In this document: piece by piece, positions 11,350-22,195 of the stretch
Numbering within the stretch: position 1 is the stretch's first letter
Layout: every line of letters starts with the position of its first letter
Source: Clavaria fumosa
Taxonomy: Eukaryota; Basidiomycota; Agaricomycetes; Agaricales; Clavariaceae
DNA length: 64,000 nucleotides
Reading direction: 5' to 3'
NCBI GenBank assembly: GCA_951802425.1
Contig: OX637795.1
Span: forward strand, 4,010,501 to 4,074,500
The notes under the pieces: model-generated
The model's database searches: none
What the model was told of the DNA's origin: nothing
What the model saw: the letters and a program-made list of their open reading frames with translations, nothing else
Made by a program: the position numbers and the translations under genes

Positions 11350-12348
11350 ATGGGCAATCTCCACTTTTTTTCCTTAAAAACCTCAATGTCGCACAACCCG
11401 AGCACACCCGGAGCGGGGCCCAGCCGGCCTCCTCGCCCTCAACCACGCCCCGTGGTCGCCGTCCCCGCGCAGTTGCGCGTGGAGGACGAGGACCCCGAGA
11501 TCACAGTCCTCATGCGCCAGATCAAGGCGCAGGAGGAGGAGGAATGGAAGAAGAGGGAGGCCGCAGACAAGGTGCGGCGGGAGGAGATGGAGAGGGCGAG
11601 GGCGGTGGAGGTGAAGCGGAGGGTGGAGGAAATCGCGAAGGCGCAGGGGACGGGGAGGAAGCGGACGCCGGCCATGGAGTCGGACATGGAGTGCGCGGAC
11701 TGCGCGCGATGTGTCCGGCTCGGGATGGGGTGTGTGTGGCCGAGCGGAGGGCGGGGCACCGCGTGTGTCGCGTGTGCGGCGGCAAAACAGCGGTGCGGGG
11801 GCGGAGAGGTGGAGGGGCCAGAGCGGAAGAAATTCCGCTCCGCACGGTCGAAGAAGACCGTGGTGGAGTCAGAGGAGGAGGTGAAGGAGGTGCGGGCGCT
11901 GCGGGCAGACGTGGACAGAGCGGAGGCGGAGCGGACCGGGGTGGTGAGGACCATCTATGAGTTGGTGGTCCGCGGGGTGTTCGAGTTGGAGGAGTGGCGG
12001 AAGGAGGCGAGGGCGGAGCGGAAGGAGATGAGGGCAGAGTGGAAGGCGGCGGCGGAGGATCGGAAGATCCTCCGGGAATTTCTGATGGGGAAGCGGGGAG
12101 CGGGGGAGGAGAAGGAGGAGGCGGAGAAGATGGTGGTAGAGGTGGCGGGTTCGGAAAAGGGGGTGGAGACGGAGGCGGAGAAGAAGGAGGCGGAGGAAGC
12201 GGGAGCGGAGAGAGAAGTGGAGGTGGAGAAAGAAGCGGAGGCGGAGAAAAAAGCGGAAGCGGAGGAGGGAGAAGTTGGAGTGGAGTCCGGGCTTAAGGAG
12301 CCCGAGGGAGTTTTACAAGCGTCGCCCGGCTCGCCCCCCTCTGCCTAA
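11350..12348 (+). CDS. Antisense ORF of the gypsy element: Zn2Cys6-type cluster plus charged coiled coil
   Basis: Open for 332 codons; the second ATG at 11386 (protein starting MSHNPSTPG) is the more natural start. Residues 118-149 (numbered from 11350) give C-x2-C-x6-C-x10-C-x2-C-x6-C, which fits the fungal Zn2Cys6 binuclear cluster consensus. The cluster has only one basic residue between Cys2 and Cys3, so DNA binding is uncertain. Before it is a Glu/Lys/Arg-rich helix (about 55-110). After it come a second helix (about 170-245) and a low-complexity Glu/Lys/Ala repeat. The ORF lies inside the retrotransposon but opposite to gag-pol, between chromodomain and 3' LTR, so that LTR region would have to supply its promoter. 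GC-rich composition also leaves other frames open, which weakens the coding case. The cysteine pattern and its recurrence at 18646 strengthen it. Confidence 0.65.
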   Translation: MGNLHFFSLKTSMSHNPSTPGAGPSRPPRPQPRPVVAVPAQLRVEDEDPEITVLMRQIKAQEEEEWKKREAADKVRREEMERARAVEVKRRVEEIAKAQGTGRKRTPAMESDMECADCARCVRLGMGCVWPSGGRGTACVACAAAKQRCGGGEVEGPERKKFRSARSKKTVVESEEEVKEVRALRADVDRAEAERTGVVRTIYELVVRGVFELEEWRKEARAERKEMRAEWKAAAEDRKILREFLMGKRGAGEEKEEAEKMVVEVAGSEKGVETEAEKKEAEEAGAEREVEVEKEAEAEKKAEAEEGEVGVESGLKEPEGVLQASPGSPPSA

Positions 12349-12722
12349 AAAATAAAAAAATTATCTACACTATTATTGTTTCTTTTATTTATTTATTTAT
12401 TCATAAATTTCTTGTTTTTTATCTTTGAACTTGAGTGAAGTAAGCGGAATGAAAGAAAATAAGTAAGACAAGACGGAGAAGATGAAGAGAGATTCAGAGA
12501 TGGACTTGGGAGAAAAAATAAAAAGTTCGGAGTTTTCGGAGAAAGGAACGGAGAGGGAGACGGAGAGACAGAGAGACAGAAATACGGATTTTTTTTTGTT
12601 TTTTTTTTTGTTTTGTTTCGGAGAAGACAGAGAAGTGAGAGGTGGAGTAGTATAGAACGGAAAATGTACGTAAGTAGAAGCATAAGAGAAATTTCGGGGT
12701 ATCGGAGTGAACGGAGAAGGGT
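12349..12722. other. AT-rich spacer between antisense ORF and chromodomain
   Basis: Contains A- and T-runs (12350-12420, 12592-12616) that could serve as convergent polyadenylation signals for the antisense ORF (+) and for pol (-). No ORF is supported. Confidence 0.4.
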
Positions 12723-14189
12723 CTAGAGGGTATTGAGAGGTCCAGGCTTGTTCGGATAAGCTTGGTGGAAATCCAAAACGGCCTCGGAGGCATGAACAAG
12801 TTCCATAGCGGGAAGCCAGGATGTTTCCTCATCGGTTCCTTCGTATCCGGACCACCACACCAGGTATAGGAGTTTGCAGGTGCGGCGTTTGTCAATCTTG
12901 GAGTCGAGCACTTTGGAGATTTCGTGCTCTAAGTCTCCATCAATCTCTACCGGAGGAGGCGGGGTGATGGTACGATTCAGAATTGTATTCGGAGTTACTG
13001 GCTCCAGCATGGAAATGTGGAAGACAGGGTGGACGGCTCGCATGGCCTCAGGGAGTCAGAGTACGAAGGAGTGCGAACCAGCCTCTCCGATGATTTCGAA
13101 AGGTCCGAGGAACTTGTAGGAGAGTTTTTTGGAGGGTCTGGTCGTACGGAAAAACTTCGCCTTAACGTATACTCGGTTTCCGACCTTAAACTCCGGTGCC
13201 GGAGTCCAATGTTTGTCCGCTGGACCCTGATAGCGACTCTGCGCTTCGGCGATTTGGTTACGGAGTTCTTGGTGCAGCTGATCCAAGTCTACAGTGAGCT
13301 CTCAGGCACGGACTGAAGTTACTTCGCGTTCGGGGAATACCGAGATATTTGGATGATAACCCTTGTTTGTGAAGAACGGAGAAACCCCAGTGGTGGCACT
13401 CGGGGCATTGTTGTAGGCAAACTTGGCAAGGGGCAGAAGCTGCGACCAGTTGTCCTGCTGGTAATTGCAGTAACAACGGAGGTACTGTTCCAACGTCTGG
13501 TTAGTCCGCTCCATCTGTCCGTCACCCTCCAGATGATATCCGGAGGTGAAGTGTAAAGTCATGTCCAGGACTTTACCCAATGAGCGAAAAAAACGGGAAA
13601 CAAACTCGGAGCCACGATCAGAGGTGACATGTGATGGAACTCCATGTTTCGAGAAGATGTGGAATACGAATAGACAGGCCAACTCTGTGGAGTTCACTTC
13701 GTCAGTCGTCGGGATGAAGATCCCCTGCTTCGTAAACCTATCAACAACCACCAATATTGTGGTAAAACCGGAGCTCTCAGGGAGTTGCTCGATGAAATCC
13801 ATTGAAATGGAATTCCACGGTTTCTCGGGTATGGGCAGCTGCTTGAGCGTTCCATATGGCTTATGCCGAGGGGCTTTCGCCCTACCACAAGTTGTGCAAG
13901 ATTTGCAAAAGTCCGATGTGAATCCTCGGAGTTTCGGCCAGGTATAATCCCTGAAGACCAAGGCTGTAGTCTTGGTCCTACCGAAATGTCCGGCGAGTGG
14001 GTGATCATGTCTTGCACGTAAAACGCGGAGTTGGAGGTCATTGACGTCCGGTACATAGATCCGTCCGTGCTCACGGAGAAGTCTGTTGTCGTCCATGGAC
14101 CACTTAGGGTCCGCAGAGTTCGAGCGGAGGTCTTCTAGGATCGAGCAGGAGTTCAGACCGGATGTCCTCTCAGAGTTGATGATTGTCAA
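12723..14189 (-). pseudogene. Integrase and chromodomain of the gypsy element
   Basis: From 14189 downward: an H2C2 zinc finger (HDHPLAGHF ... CKSCTTC), then the DDE core with MDFIEQLP, TSDRGSEFVS and GDGQMERTNQ, a GPFEIIG-type C-terminal barrel, and a chromodomain (LYLVWWSGYEGTDEETSW, about 12790-12860) that may guide integration to marked chromatin. In-frame TGA codons at 13302-13304 and 13056-13058 replace Arg expected in relatives. The usual HPEGDGQTERTNQ reads HLEGDGQMERTNQ here. All of these fit C-to-T changes at CpG. The junction with RT (14187-14235) also carries a frameshift. Not functional as it stands. Confidence 0.88.
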
Positions 14190-14232
14190 TCACAAATGAT
14201 GCACAGAGTGCGGGTACGTAAAGTGACGAAGC

Positions 14233-16509
14233 TCAGAGAGACGATATCAATTGTTCACTGGAGAACATCAGTTGGAGGTTTTGCGGATTGACGCGGGCAT
14301 AGTCGCTATCCCCCTCTTTGGGATAGACGTCCCAACGTCTAGTCAATGCATCGGGTTTCATTCCGAGGTGCCCGGGGCGGAATCGGATCACGAAATTGAA
14401 CTGGGAGAGGAACTCCGACCACCTGGCTTGACGCCGGGTGAGCAAGCGGACCGTGGAGAAGTACTCTAGGTTCTTGTGGTCGGTAACAACATCGACCGGA
14501 ATTTCAGAACCTTCAAGATAGTGTCTCCAAGCGGTAAACGCCTCAAATATAGCAAGGAGTTTCTTATCGTGGGTGTCATAGTTCAGTTCGGAGACGCCTA
14601 GGGTGCAGGAATGAAAAGCGATAGGATGGACTTCACCATTGGAGGCGACTGTAGAAAGTATCGTGGTGACAGCGTAGTCCGAGGCGTCCGTTTCGACTAT
14701 CAGCGGAGCTCCAGGAATGAAGTGCGAGAGGATCGGAGCCGTGGAGAATGCAGTTTTTAGATAGTCAAACGTGGACTGGCAATCGGTGGACCATTGCCAC
14801 TCGATGTTTTTATGCGTCAAGCAGTTCATCGGAGCGACGATCTCGGAATAGCCATGGACGAAGCGGTGGTAGAAATTGGCGAACCCGAGGAAGGACTGGA
14901 CATCCTTGACCTTCCGCGGAGTCGGCCAGTCCTGTATAGTTTTCACTTTAGCCATGTCCATAGAAAGTCCGGATGGAGATAAAACAAATCCGAGATACTC
15001 CATGGTTTCAGCGTGAAATTCACTCTTAGCCGGGTTCAGGAAGGGACCATGCTCCCGGAGCCTTCGGAGTATCTCTCGGACATGCTCAACGTGTTGTTTT
15101 GGATCCTCGGAGTAAATGAGGATGTTGTCGAGGTAGACAACCATGAACGTGTCAAGAAGGTCGGAGAATATGTCGTTCATAAAGTGTTGGAATGTGGCAG
15201 GCGCGTTTGTGAGCCCGAAAGGCATCACACACCATTCAAAGGATCTGTGTCGGGTGCAGAATGCGGTCTTCCATTCGTCACCCTCAGCGATACGGACCAG
15301 GTGATATGCATGTCAGAGGTCGAGTTTTGTATAGATTCGGGCTTTTCCTGGAACGTCAAGAAGATCTTTAGTCAGTGGGAGCGGATAACGGTCTTTTTTG
15401 GTCAATTTATTGAGACCACGGAAATCAACGCATAATCAGAGCATTCTGTTCTTCTTCCGGACAAAGAGCACAGGTGCTCCGTGCAGAGAACGGCTCGGAC
15501 GGATAAATCCGATGTGGAGGTGTTCGTCCAGAAACTTGCGGAGTTCGCTGAGTTCGGACTGTGACAGAGAATAGACTGCACCTGGTGGAGGGGATTGGCC
15601 ATCCAGCAGGTCGATTTTTAGATCATACGGTTGATGCGGAGCAAGGGTGTCTGCCTTCTTTTTACTGAAGAGATCTGGAAAGTCCCTGTACTCCTCCGGA
15701 ACGGAGAGGAGATCCTGGGGGGTGGTGTCAGGAGCGTTGAACGAAGCGGAGGCTGCGCACGCGGACTCGCTCGACAACGTCATGCCAAAGACTTGGGACC
15801 TGCAAAGTCCACAAGCCGTGGCGAATGCAGCAGCATTCACAAAGGAAACCTTGGGTGTCTCCTGGAGAGATGGAGTAGGCGGAAAGGTCAGAGATGGAGT
15901 CAAAGATGGAGACAGAAGCAGAGATGGAGACGGAGTCCGGGCTTGGTTCGGAGTCGCTGCAGACGACATTTGAACTGGAGCGCATGGAGCGGAGACAGAC
16001 AGAGGGACAGAATGGAGAGTGCTGGCCAGTGCACCCTCCGGATCAGATTTTGGAGATTTTTTCTCATTCGTAGATGGTCTGGGTTTTATCTGGCCAGTAG
16101 TCCAGTCAACCAGCGGGTTGTTTTGGAACAGCCAATTCATTCCCAAGATCACATCACTAGAGGGATCAAGATCGGTAACTACAAACAAGACGTTGGTCGG
16201 ATCCATGGTGGAGAGCCGAATGGATAACCAGACCGCTTTGGTAACCCATATGGAGGTGGTCCCGTTAATAAAAACGACCTCCCGAGGGGTCACTGGGGTT
16301 TTCGGAAGACGGAAACGAGAAGCAAATTTGGCGTCAATGAAACAAAGTTCAGCGCCAGAGTCTATCATTGCTTTGAACGGAGAAGAAATAGAAGGAGAGG
16401 AGGCAAGAAGGGAAAGAGAACGATGAAAGGAAAGGGTGTCGGGTATAGGTTTAGTACGATCGGAGTCAGAGCAGCCGGAGAGTTGTACTGTGCTCTCTGG
16501 GCTGCTCAA
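14233..16509 (-). pseudogene. Protease, reverse transcriptase and RNase H of the gypsy element
   Basis: The retropepsin motif is MIDSGAEL (about 16370). RT begins with the YSLSQSELSELRKFLDEHL region, but TGA codons at 15436-15438 and 15313-15315 replace Arg expected in the conserved [11 protein letters not shown] and LRHAYHL. The catalytic YLDD box reads YLDN, a GAC-to-AAC change in a CpG context, which should abolish polymerase activity. RNase H shows ETDAS, an Asp/Lys-rich KKLLAIFEAF and VVTDHKNLEYF. Stop at 14233-14235. The linker between protease and RT is Ser/Pro-rich. Confidence 0.9.
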
Positions 16510-16577
16510 TCTTTTTTTGGCACGGAGTCATCTCCATCGGAGGTGATTCGTGCAGCACTGGCACTGGCCCACGAGGT

Positions 16578-17557
16578 CTACTTACAACACTCATTGGCTT
16601 TATGGCCTGCTATTCCACAGAATAGGCACAGATTATTATCGAAACGCCGTTGGCGTTCCTCTGGAGTCAGTTTTCCATCCTGACCCAGATGAGCTTTCTT
16701 TGTGTCGCTGGGGCTACCGGAGTTAGCGGAGCCCTCAGCGGCCTTTGGAATGGAGTTTCCAGAAGTCGAACCAGAGTTCACCGGACGCTTTTCCGATGGT
16801 TTCTCGGGCTTGTTATTAGCGCCGGAAGTGTTCGGGGGAGTCCGCAGAGCATGTCCACACGGTTAACGCGGGCCAGTTCGTCCTTGATGCGGCTGGCAAG
16901 TCCTTTGTAGAACTGCCGCTGCAACGCATATTCATCCCAATGGACAATGGACATGAATCTGTTGAACGAAATGGTATATTTCGTCAACTTCTGGTCCTCG
17001 CGCATCCGGAGGCGTTCGAGTTCGAACTCCGCCTCACAGATCGCGTCGTAAGGACCAAAGTTCTGTGTAAGTTGAGCAACGAACATCTTATAGTTTGAAA
17101 GGACTGGATGGCCTTTGCCATCCAGGATCATTGGTTCAAACCATTCCAGGGCGAAGCCCTGGAGAAAGGAAAGGACATAGCATACCTTATGAGAATCGGA
17201 TTTGAACGCTCTAGGGCGATCAAGGAAGTTCAATTGGCATTGGACCAAGAAGCTTTTCAACTTCTTAGCGTCCGAGCCATCGAAGGTATCGGGGTCTTGT
17301 GGTTTAACCATCTCCGGGTGCTTGTTGGCATCAATGATCTTCTGAAGGAGACGCGCCGGAGTTAGTTCGCGTTCGGCTCGAGATGTCGGAGGTTCATTTA
17401 GCTTGTCGTCGTCGTCAGTGACCGAGGGATCTGACTCTTCGTCGTGGTCCGGAGGTCTGGACACACTCGGGGTCAGAGTATTGTCGGCCGGTTCTGGAAT
17501 GTCGACGTCGTCGGCAACAGGAGGTGGAAGTCGAGCACCGGAACATGTAGTAGGCAT
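16578..17557 (-). pseudogene. Gag of the gypsy element
   Basis: Starts at 17557, only about 40 nt after the 5' LTR. It encodes an acidic N-terminus, a retrotransposon gag (capsid) domain (LVQCQLNFLDRP ... YVLSFLQGFALEWF ... FGPYDAICEAEFELERLRM), and, after a frameshift near 16790-16850, a CCHC zinc knuckle ([14 protein letters not shown], about 16585-16626). The frameshift separates capsid from nucleocapsid. Confidence 0.85.
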
Positions 17558-17597
17558 TGTTAAGTTTGTATATACGAGGTTTGAAGTTCAAATATAC

Positions 17598-18296
17598 TGT
17601 CAAGGTCCTAACAAGGTTAGCGGTGAAGGGGTTAGCAGAGCGGAGATGTTCTATCGGAGTCCGGTCGGAGTCCGATATCGGTGAAACAGAGAAGTAAACA
17701 AGAGGAAGGAGACTTAGGGGACTGCGGCCTCAATGTATGTGTTGTGCCACCACGTATATACTTGTCCCTATTTATCAAACAAGAACAATACCTAAGAGAA
17801 AATCAGAATGTAAGTCAAACTCCGAAGTGATCGGAGTCCATTGGAGTGGGTCGGAGTTGGTCAGATGATGTGGAGAATGTCAAGGACGATGAGGACGAAA
17901 GCTCAGAGATGTTTTTGGAATCAAGAGACGTTATATTCGAACTGAGGAGCAGGGAGATACAGGTGGAAACTTATACTGCAAGGACAGAGTATAGGAGTAA
18001 TGTGAAACAATGTACTTATCAAATTACTAGGAGAGTTTCACCACTTGTGCCTGTGCAATTTTCATGGAACAAAGAAACAACAACAAAAAGCAACTCCCAT
18101 GGGTCAAGGGTATCCTCTCAATGGTAAACAGAACGAGGGGATGGAGGGAGAAGGTTCTGGAATGAAGTCCGAATGGTCCGAAGGCCGGCGGAGTGAAGTC
18201 CAATGAAGGTGCGGAGCGGAGCGCACGGAGTTACAGCGGAGCGGATCGGAGTCCGGAGCGGGGGTCGTGCTTATGCAAGCGGATGGGGTCGTAACA
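17598..18296 (-). repeat. 5' LTR of the chromodomain gypsy element (699 bp)
   Basis: Pairs with 10429-11150. In element orientation it starts TGTTAC and ends TTGACA. It is followed at 18297-18301 by the target duplication GTGTT. Confidence 0.92.
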
Positions 18297-18301
18297 GTGT
18301 T

Positions 18302-19286
18302 GCTAGCTCCCTCTTGAGGTCGCCTCTTGGGACCAAACTCCCTGCAACCTTCCCTCCCTCCTCCACCAACTCCCTTGAGGATGCCGGCTTCACAACTTGC
18401 CTCCTTGTTGATGGACCAGGCATCAGTGACTGTGACCATGTCCTTGCCCGTTTTCTGTGTCCTGCTCATGTTGGGGTCCCTGGAACTGGTAGAGTGGGAA
18501 GCTTTCCCCCCACTTGGTTCATGACTTTGGGTGTCATTGTGCCCACCATTTCCAATCCTTTGGCGCACTTCAGTGCCTCATCAATCTGCTCATCCCACCC
18601 ATATTCGTTTTTCACATGCCATCAACAGAACTCTTGAACCCACAAGCATTTTCTGTGGTCTTCAGCACATTGACAACATTTGCCAGCAGTGCTGCACTCA
18701 CACTGCTGACCCTTCACAATGCAATTGTTGCAGTCCTATGACTCAACAATCAGAAAAACAAGTGGGAACAAGAACTATTATTATGCACCTCTTGCTCCCT
18801 CTTGTTCCACTCCTTGTTCTCCCTCGCTGACCCAATTTTCTTCCATGACCTCAGGAATTCTGTGGGAGATAAATCCACTGTGCCCACGACTTCACCCTCC
18901 ATTTTGCTGGAACCCACAATTTTGTCAGTTGCCTGACTCGAACCCACAACTTTGCCCCTCGTCACACTAGGGCCCACAACATTGCCCCATGTCTTGCTGG
19001 GGCCCGTGGCCTCCGCCCAAAGGCGCACACATTGCGCCTGTTCCACGACCTGTCAAGCCAAAGTGTCCTCCAGGACATTCCGGTTCACAATTGGCTCCGT
19101 TTCATCATAGATGCACAGTTTGTGCTCAAGTTCAGTTTCTTGATGTTTGAGTATGCCAGATGGGACCAAGGTGGTTGGACTTAGAGAAAAATTTCAGGTG
19201 TTGTGACCTGATCAACAAAACATTGTGCTGACTAATCATCACATGACCTCCACTCTTGCAGGGCTCAAGGTTTGAAGGGGGGGTAA
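18302..19286 (-). pseudogene. Zn2Cys6/coiled-coil ORF, 5' part, and the polypurine tract of a neighbouring gypsy element
   Basis: On the minus strand, 18732 to 18646 encodes C-x2-C-x6-C-x7-C-x2-C-x6-C, again a Zn2Cys6 spacing. Upstream is an open stretch (19046-18750) with GKVVGSS repeats. Downstream are a linker and the LVPRGDLKRELATL segment, which continues at 10428 across the inserted gypsy element. Stops (TAG just before the first Cys, TGA after the last) show it is decayed. At 19275-19286 the plus strand has GAAGGGGGGGTAA just before an LTR start at 19287, i.e. a polypurine tract. So this ORF sits antisense next to the 3' LTR of a plus-strand gypsy element, the same arrangement as 11386-12348. 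Confidence 0.55.
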
Positions 19287-19763
19287 TGTTAGGACCCATT
19301 CATTTTTCCCCTACCCAAGCCAACTCTACTGACACCTACAACCCTCCCAACAGCCCTCTACCACCTCGCGAGCCCCTCTACACACTTCCAAAACCTGCTG
19401 TCCCCTTCCAGAAGCTCCAACCTCCCCCACGCTCACATGACATTCATGACCACCATGCCATACTCATGACATTTCCTACTACCTCACCCCATGCGCATAC
19501 TCCACCCAGACCCACCAATTCCACATGCGACATGCCATTGCATGTCTTCTTCCACCAGCACATGACTTGCCGCATGGCATCCCTGGCATACTGCTACCAG
19601 CACCAATACAATAACAGCATTACGGCCATTACCTGCATTACCAGCATTACCCACATGACTTCCCACCCAAAGTCACCTGCATCACCTGCGTCACCCATGT
19701 GACCACTCTTATGACCTCACAACCTTAATGCTCAAACGTGCCACTGACAGTCAGATGCATATA

Positions 19764-21361
19764 CAGTGACTTATAAAACTGTTCAAATGTTTTGCACTTT
19801 TGAAATGATTCACTTATACCTTTCCAAGTAAAATAGCTAAAATTCTGAGGATATTTGTGAGGATAGCCATGCCTCTTGGCTACAACTCTGCTCTATATTA
19901 TAAAGTACAATTCCCATATTTGGTAATGTTATGACATCATCTTCTTCATCATGTCATTTGAACAGTTTTGTTGCTGACAATTTTATCAGTCAAATGTGTA
20001 AGTATTAGTGTTCAACATGGCTTTTTTTGCCTTCAGCACACCCCCAATCCTTCTAGGCATACTTTCAATCAATCCCTGACAAATAGAAGCAGGTATCTTG
20101 TTCCATTCCTCTTCCACCCTTCCCACAACTGTAACACTCCTCCTGGTGCCTTTTCATAGTCTCCAAGCCTCCTCCTAAGATGACTCCACAGATGCTCAAT
20201 GGGATTGAGGTCTGGAGATTGAGTAGGTAGGCTATATGAGGGCCTTAAAATCATGGTCTTTGAGCCAATCTTTGGCCTGGTGGCTCTGGTGCTTGAGGTC
20301 CCCATCATATTGCATTTTGTTTGATCAGCTCTGGCAAGGCCAGAAAATACTGTGCAGATTGCCAGGACCTTTGGTAATTACTAACCAGCCTATTTCTGCA
20401 CACACTGTTAGAAGGTGTCTAAGGACTGTAGGTCCAAAGGCTGTAACTAAGAAGAAATTGCCCTTACTTAGTAGTAGACATAAAAAAGAGGGGATGGACT
20501 TTGCTATGGCACATAAAGATTGGACTGTAGAGGACTGGAAGAGGGTTGTCTGGTCAGATGAGACTAAGATCAATAGGCTGGGATCCAATGGGAAAAGATG
20601 GGTGAGGCAGAAGCAGGGTGAAAATATGGTGGTGACAGGTTGGTGGAGGGAACAAGAACATTTGGAGGTGGTTCTGTGATAGTATGGGGATGTGTGATGT
20701 TGGAGGGGGTGGGATATGCCTGCAAGATTGATGGGAGGATGGATAAGCACCTTTACACTGCCAAACTTCAGGCCAGCCTCCAACAGTATGACAAGATCCC
20801 TGAAGACATCATATTGCAACATGATGGGGACCTCAAGCACCAGAGCCACCAGGCCAAAGATTGGCTAAAAGACCATGATTTTAAGGCCCTCATATAGCCT
20901 ACTCAATCTCCAGACCTCAATCCCATTGAGCATCTGTGGAGTCATCTTAGGAGGAGGCTTGGAGACTATGAAAAGGCACCAGGAGGAGTGTTACAGTTGT
21001 GGGAAGGGTGGAAGAGGAGTGGAACAAGATACCTGCTTCTATTTGTCAGGGATTGATTGAAAGTATGCCTAGAAGGATTGGGGGTGTGCTGAAGGGAAAA
21101 AAGGCCATGTTGAACACTAATACTTACACATTTGACTGATAAAATTGTCAGCAACAAAACTGTTCAAATGACATGACAAAGAAAATGATGTCATAACATT
21201 ACCAAAAATAGGAATTGTGCTTTACAATATAAAGCAAAGTTGTAGCAAAGAGGCATGGCTATCCTCGCAAATATCCTCAGAACTTTAGCTATTTTACCTG
21301 GAAAGGTATAAGTGAATCATTTCAAAAGTGCAAAACATTTGAACAGTTTTGTGAGTCACTG
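19764..21361 (+). mobile_element. Tc1-type DNA transposon with 550-bp inverted arms
   Basis: Termini CAGTGACTTATAAAACTG and CAGTTTTGTGAGTCACTG are flanked by TA (19762-19763, 21362-21363), the Tc1/mariner target. The left arm 19764-20314 is the near-perfect reverse complement of the right arm 20815-21361. Only 20315-20814 is unique. Each arm carries the transposase C-terminal coding region (SPDLNPIEHLWSHLRRRL), once on each strand. The region coding for the N-terminal DNA-binding part is absent, apparently replaced by the inverted copy of the 3' end. It cannot make a whole transposase, so it is non-autonomous. Confidence 0.9.
20330..21060 (+). pseudogene. Tc1 transposase catalytic part (DD34E)
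   Basis: The first catalytic Asp is in VVWSDETKIN (about 20550). After a frameshift near 20660 comes FGGGSVIVWGCVML. The second Asp is in LQHDGDLKHQ (about 20820). The Glu is in NPIEHLW, 34 residues later, giving DD34E as in Tc1. A TAG replaces the Trp expected before PTQSPDLNP. The left arm (20308 to 20069, minus strand) encodes the same Glu-containing end with a 4-nt CTAC difference. The N-terminal HTH domains are missing. Confidence 0.82.
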
Positions 21362-22195
21362 TACTTTTCAAATTATGCTCCCCTTCTTGTCCCCAGTAAC
21401 CTATAACTATGTTAGATATGATCCAAAGATCCCCCCATAGCTATAGTTATGTATATGATTATTCAACTAGGTCACAACCTGTGACAGGTCATCTTTGCAA
21501 CCTTACCTATGCATCTTTAACCCCTCGCAACCTTAGTAGAACACATGCATGGTCACTCCTTGACTAGTTATACCCTGTACTACTATAGTCTCATTGCCTG
21601 GTGACCTCTGTACTTTTCTTTTTCTGTTATACTTCCTGTACACATGTATATAAAGTCTCACATGTACTTATGGTATGCTAGACTTGATATTGATGCACTA
21701 TGGTTTAAGCTTGAGGCTAGTATGCCCTTTGAGCTTGGGACCACCATGATTGATAGGTCTAGTCTCACTTGGTGACCCAACAACACCAAGACTATGCTGC
21801 TCTCTTTCTAAATTTGTCCTCCACACTCATATAAACTTGTGCACCTAAGTATTCTCTTTATTTTTGTCTTGGTACTGATTCTTTAAACCCTGTAGGTTCT
21901 TTCATCAGTTGGCAAAATTATTGCCTTCACCAACATTTCTCCCACTTTGTCCCTATTTCTCCCACCTCATCTATTTCTCTTTTTACACTTCATCGGTCAA
22001 CCTCACAACCTTCTCAATGACATCTCCCCTCTCTCAACTCGTCTTTTTCCTCTTTACACCTTGTCTACTGACTTCATGACCTTTCCAGCAATGTCTCCCT
22101 TCTCTCTACTGTCTATTTCCATTCTTACACCCTTTCAGACATCTTCGCGACCTTCTGGGACTGAGCATTCTTGACTGTGCTCAACAGTTGATTGG

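Larger units (their letters stand above)
10429..18296 (-). mobile_element. Full-length chromodomain Ty3/gypsy LTR retrotransposon, decayed
   Basis: LTRs at 10429-11150 and 17598-18296 start TGTCAAGG and end GTAACA on the plus strand. The target duplication GTGTT is perfect (10424-10428 and 18297-18301). The coding strand is minus: gag (17557 to 16578), protease-RT-RNase H (16509 to 14233), integrase with C-terminal chromodomain (14189 to 12723). A purine tract (AAGAGGGGGATAC on the minus strand, 11151-11163) precedes the 3' LTR. Between the chromodomain and that LTR lies an ORF on the opposite strand (11386-12348). Domain order and the chromodomain place it in the fungal chromovirus group. 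Stops and frameshifts make pol inactive. It interrupts another element's ORF (9771-10428 plus 18302-19050). Confidence 0.93.
19287..22195 (+). repeat. LTR of gypsy family D, split by a Tc1 element and cut by gypsy C
   Basis: Starts TGTTAGGACCC after the purine tract. It is collinear over its length with the solo LTR at 23933-25418 (reverse complement) apart from the inserted Tc1 element (19764-21361). Homology stops at 22195, where gypsy C begins with TGTAAG. Contains a TATATAAAG promoter-like box near 21649-21657. The last roughly 75 bp of the LTR are missing here. Confidence 0.75.

Noticed and set aside
11439..12296. Other long frames overlapping the antisense ORF (11439-11954 minus, 11544-11960 and 11994-12296 plus)
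   Set aside because: Low-complexity Gly/Glu or Pro/Ser translations that arise from GC-rich sequence; no domain pattern, unlike the zinc-cluster frame.
20236..20849. Two opposite-strand genes in the Tc1 centre
   Set aside because: Only the plus strand shows the DDE motifs; the minus frame is a shadow.
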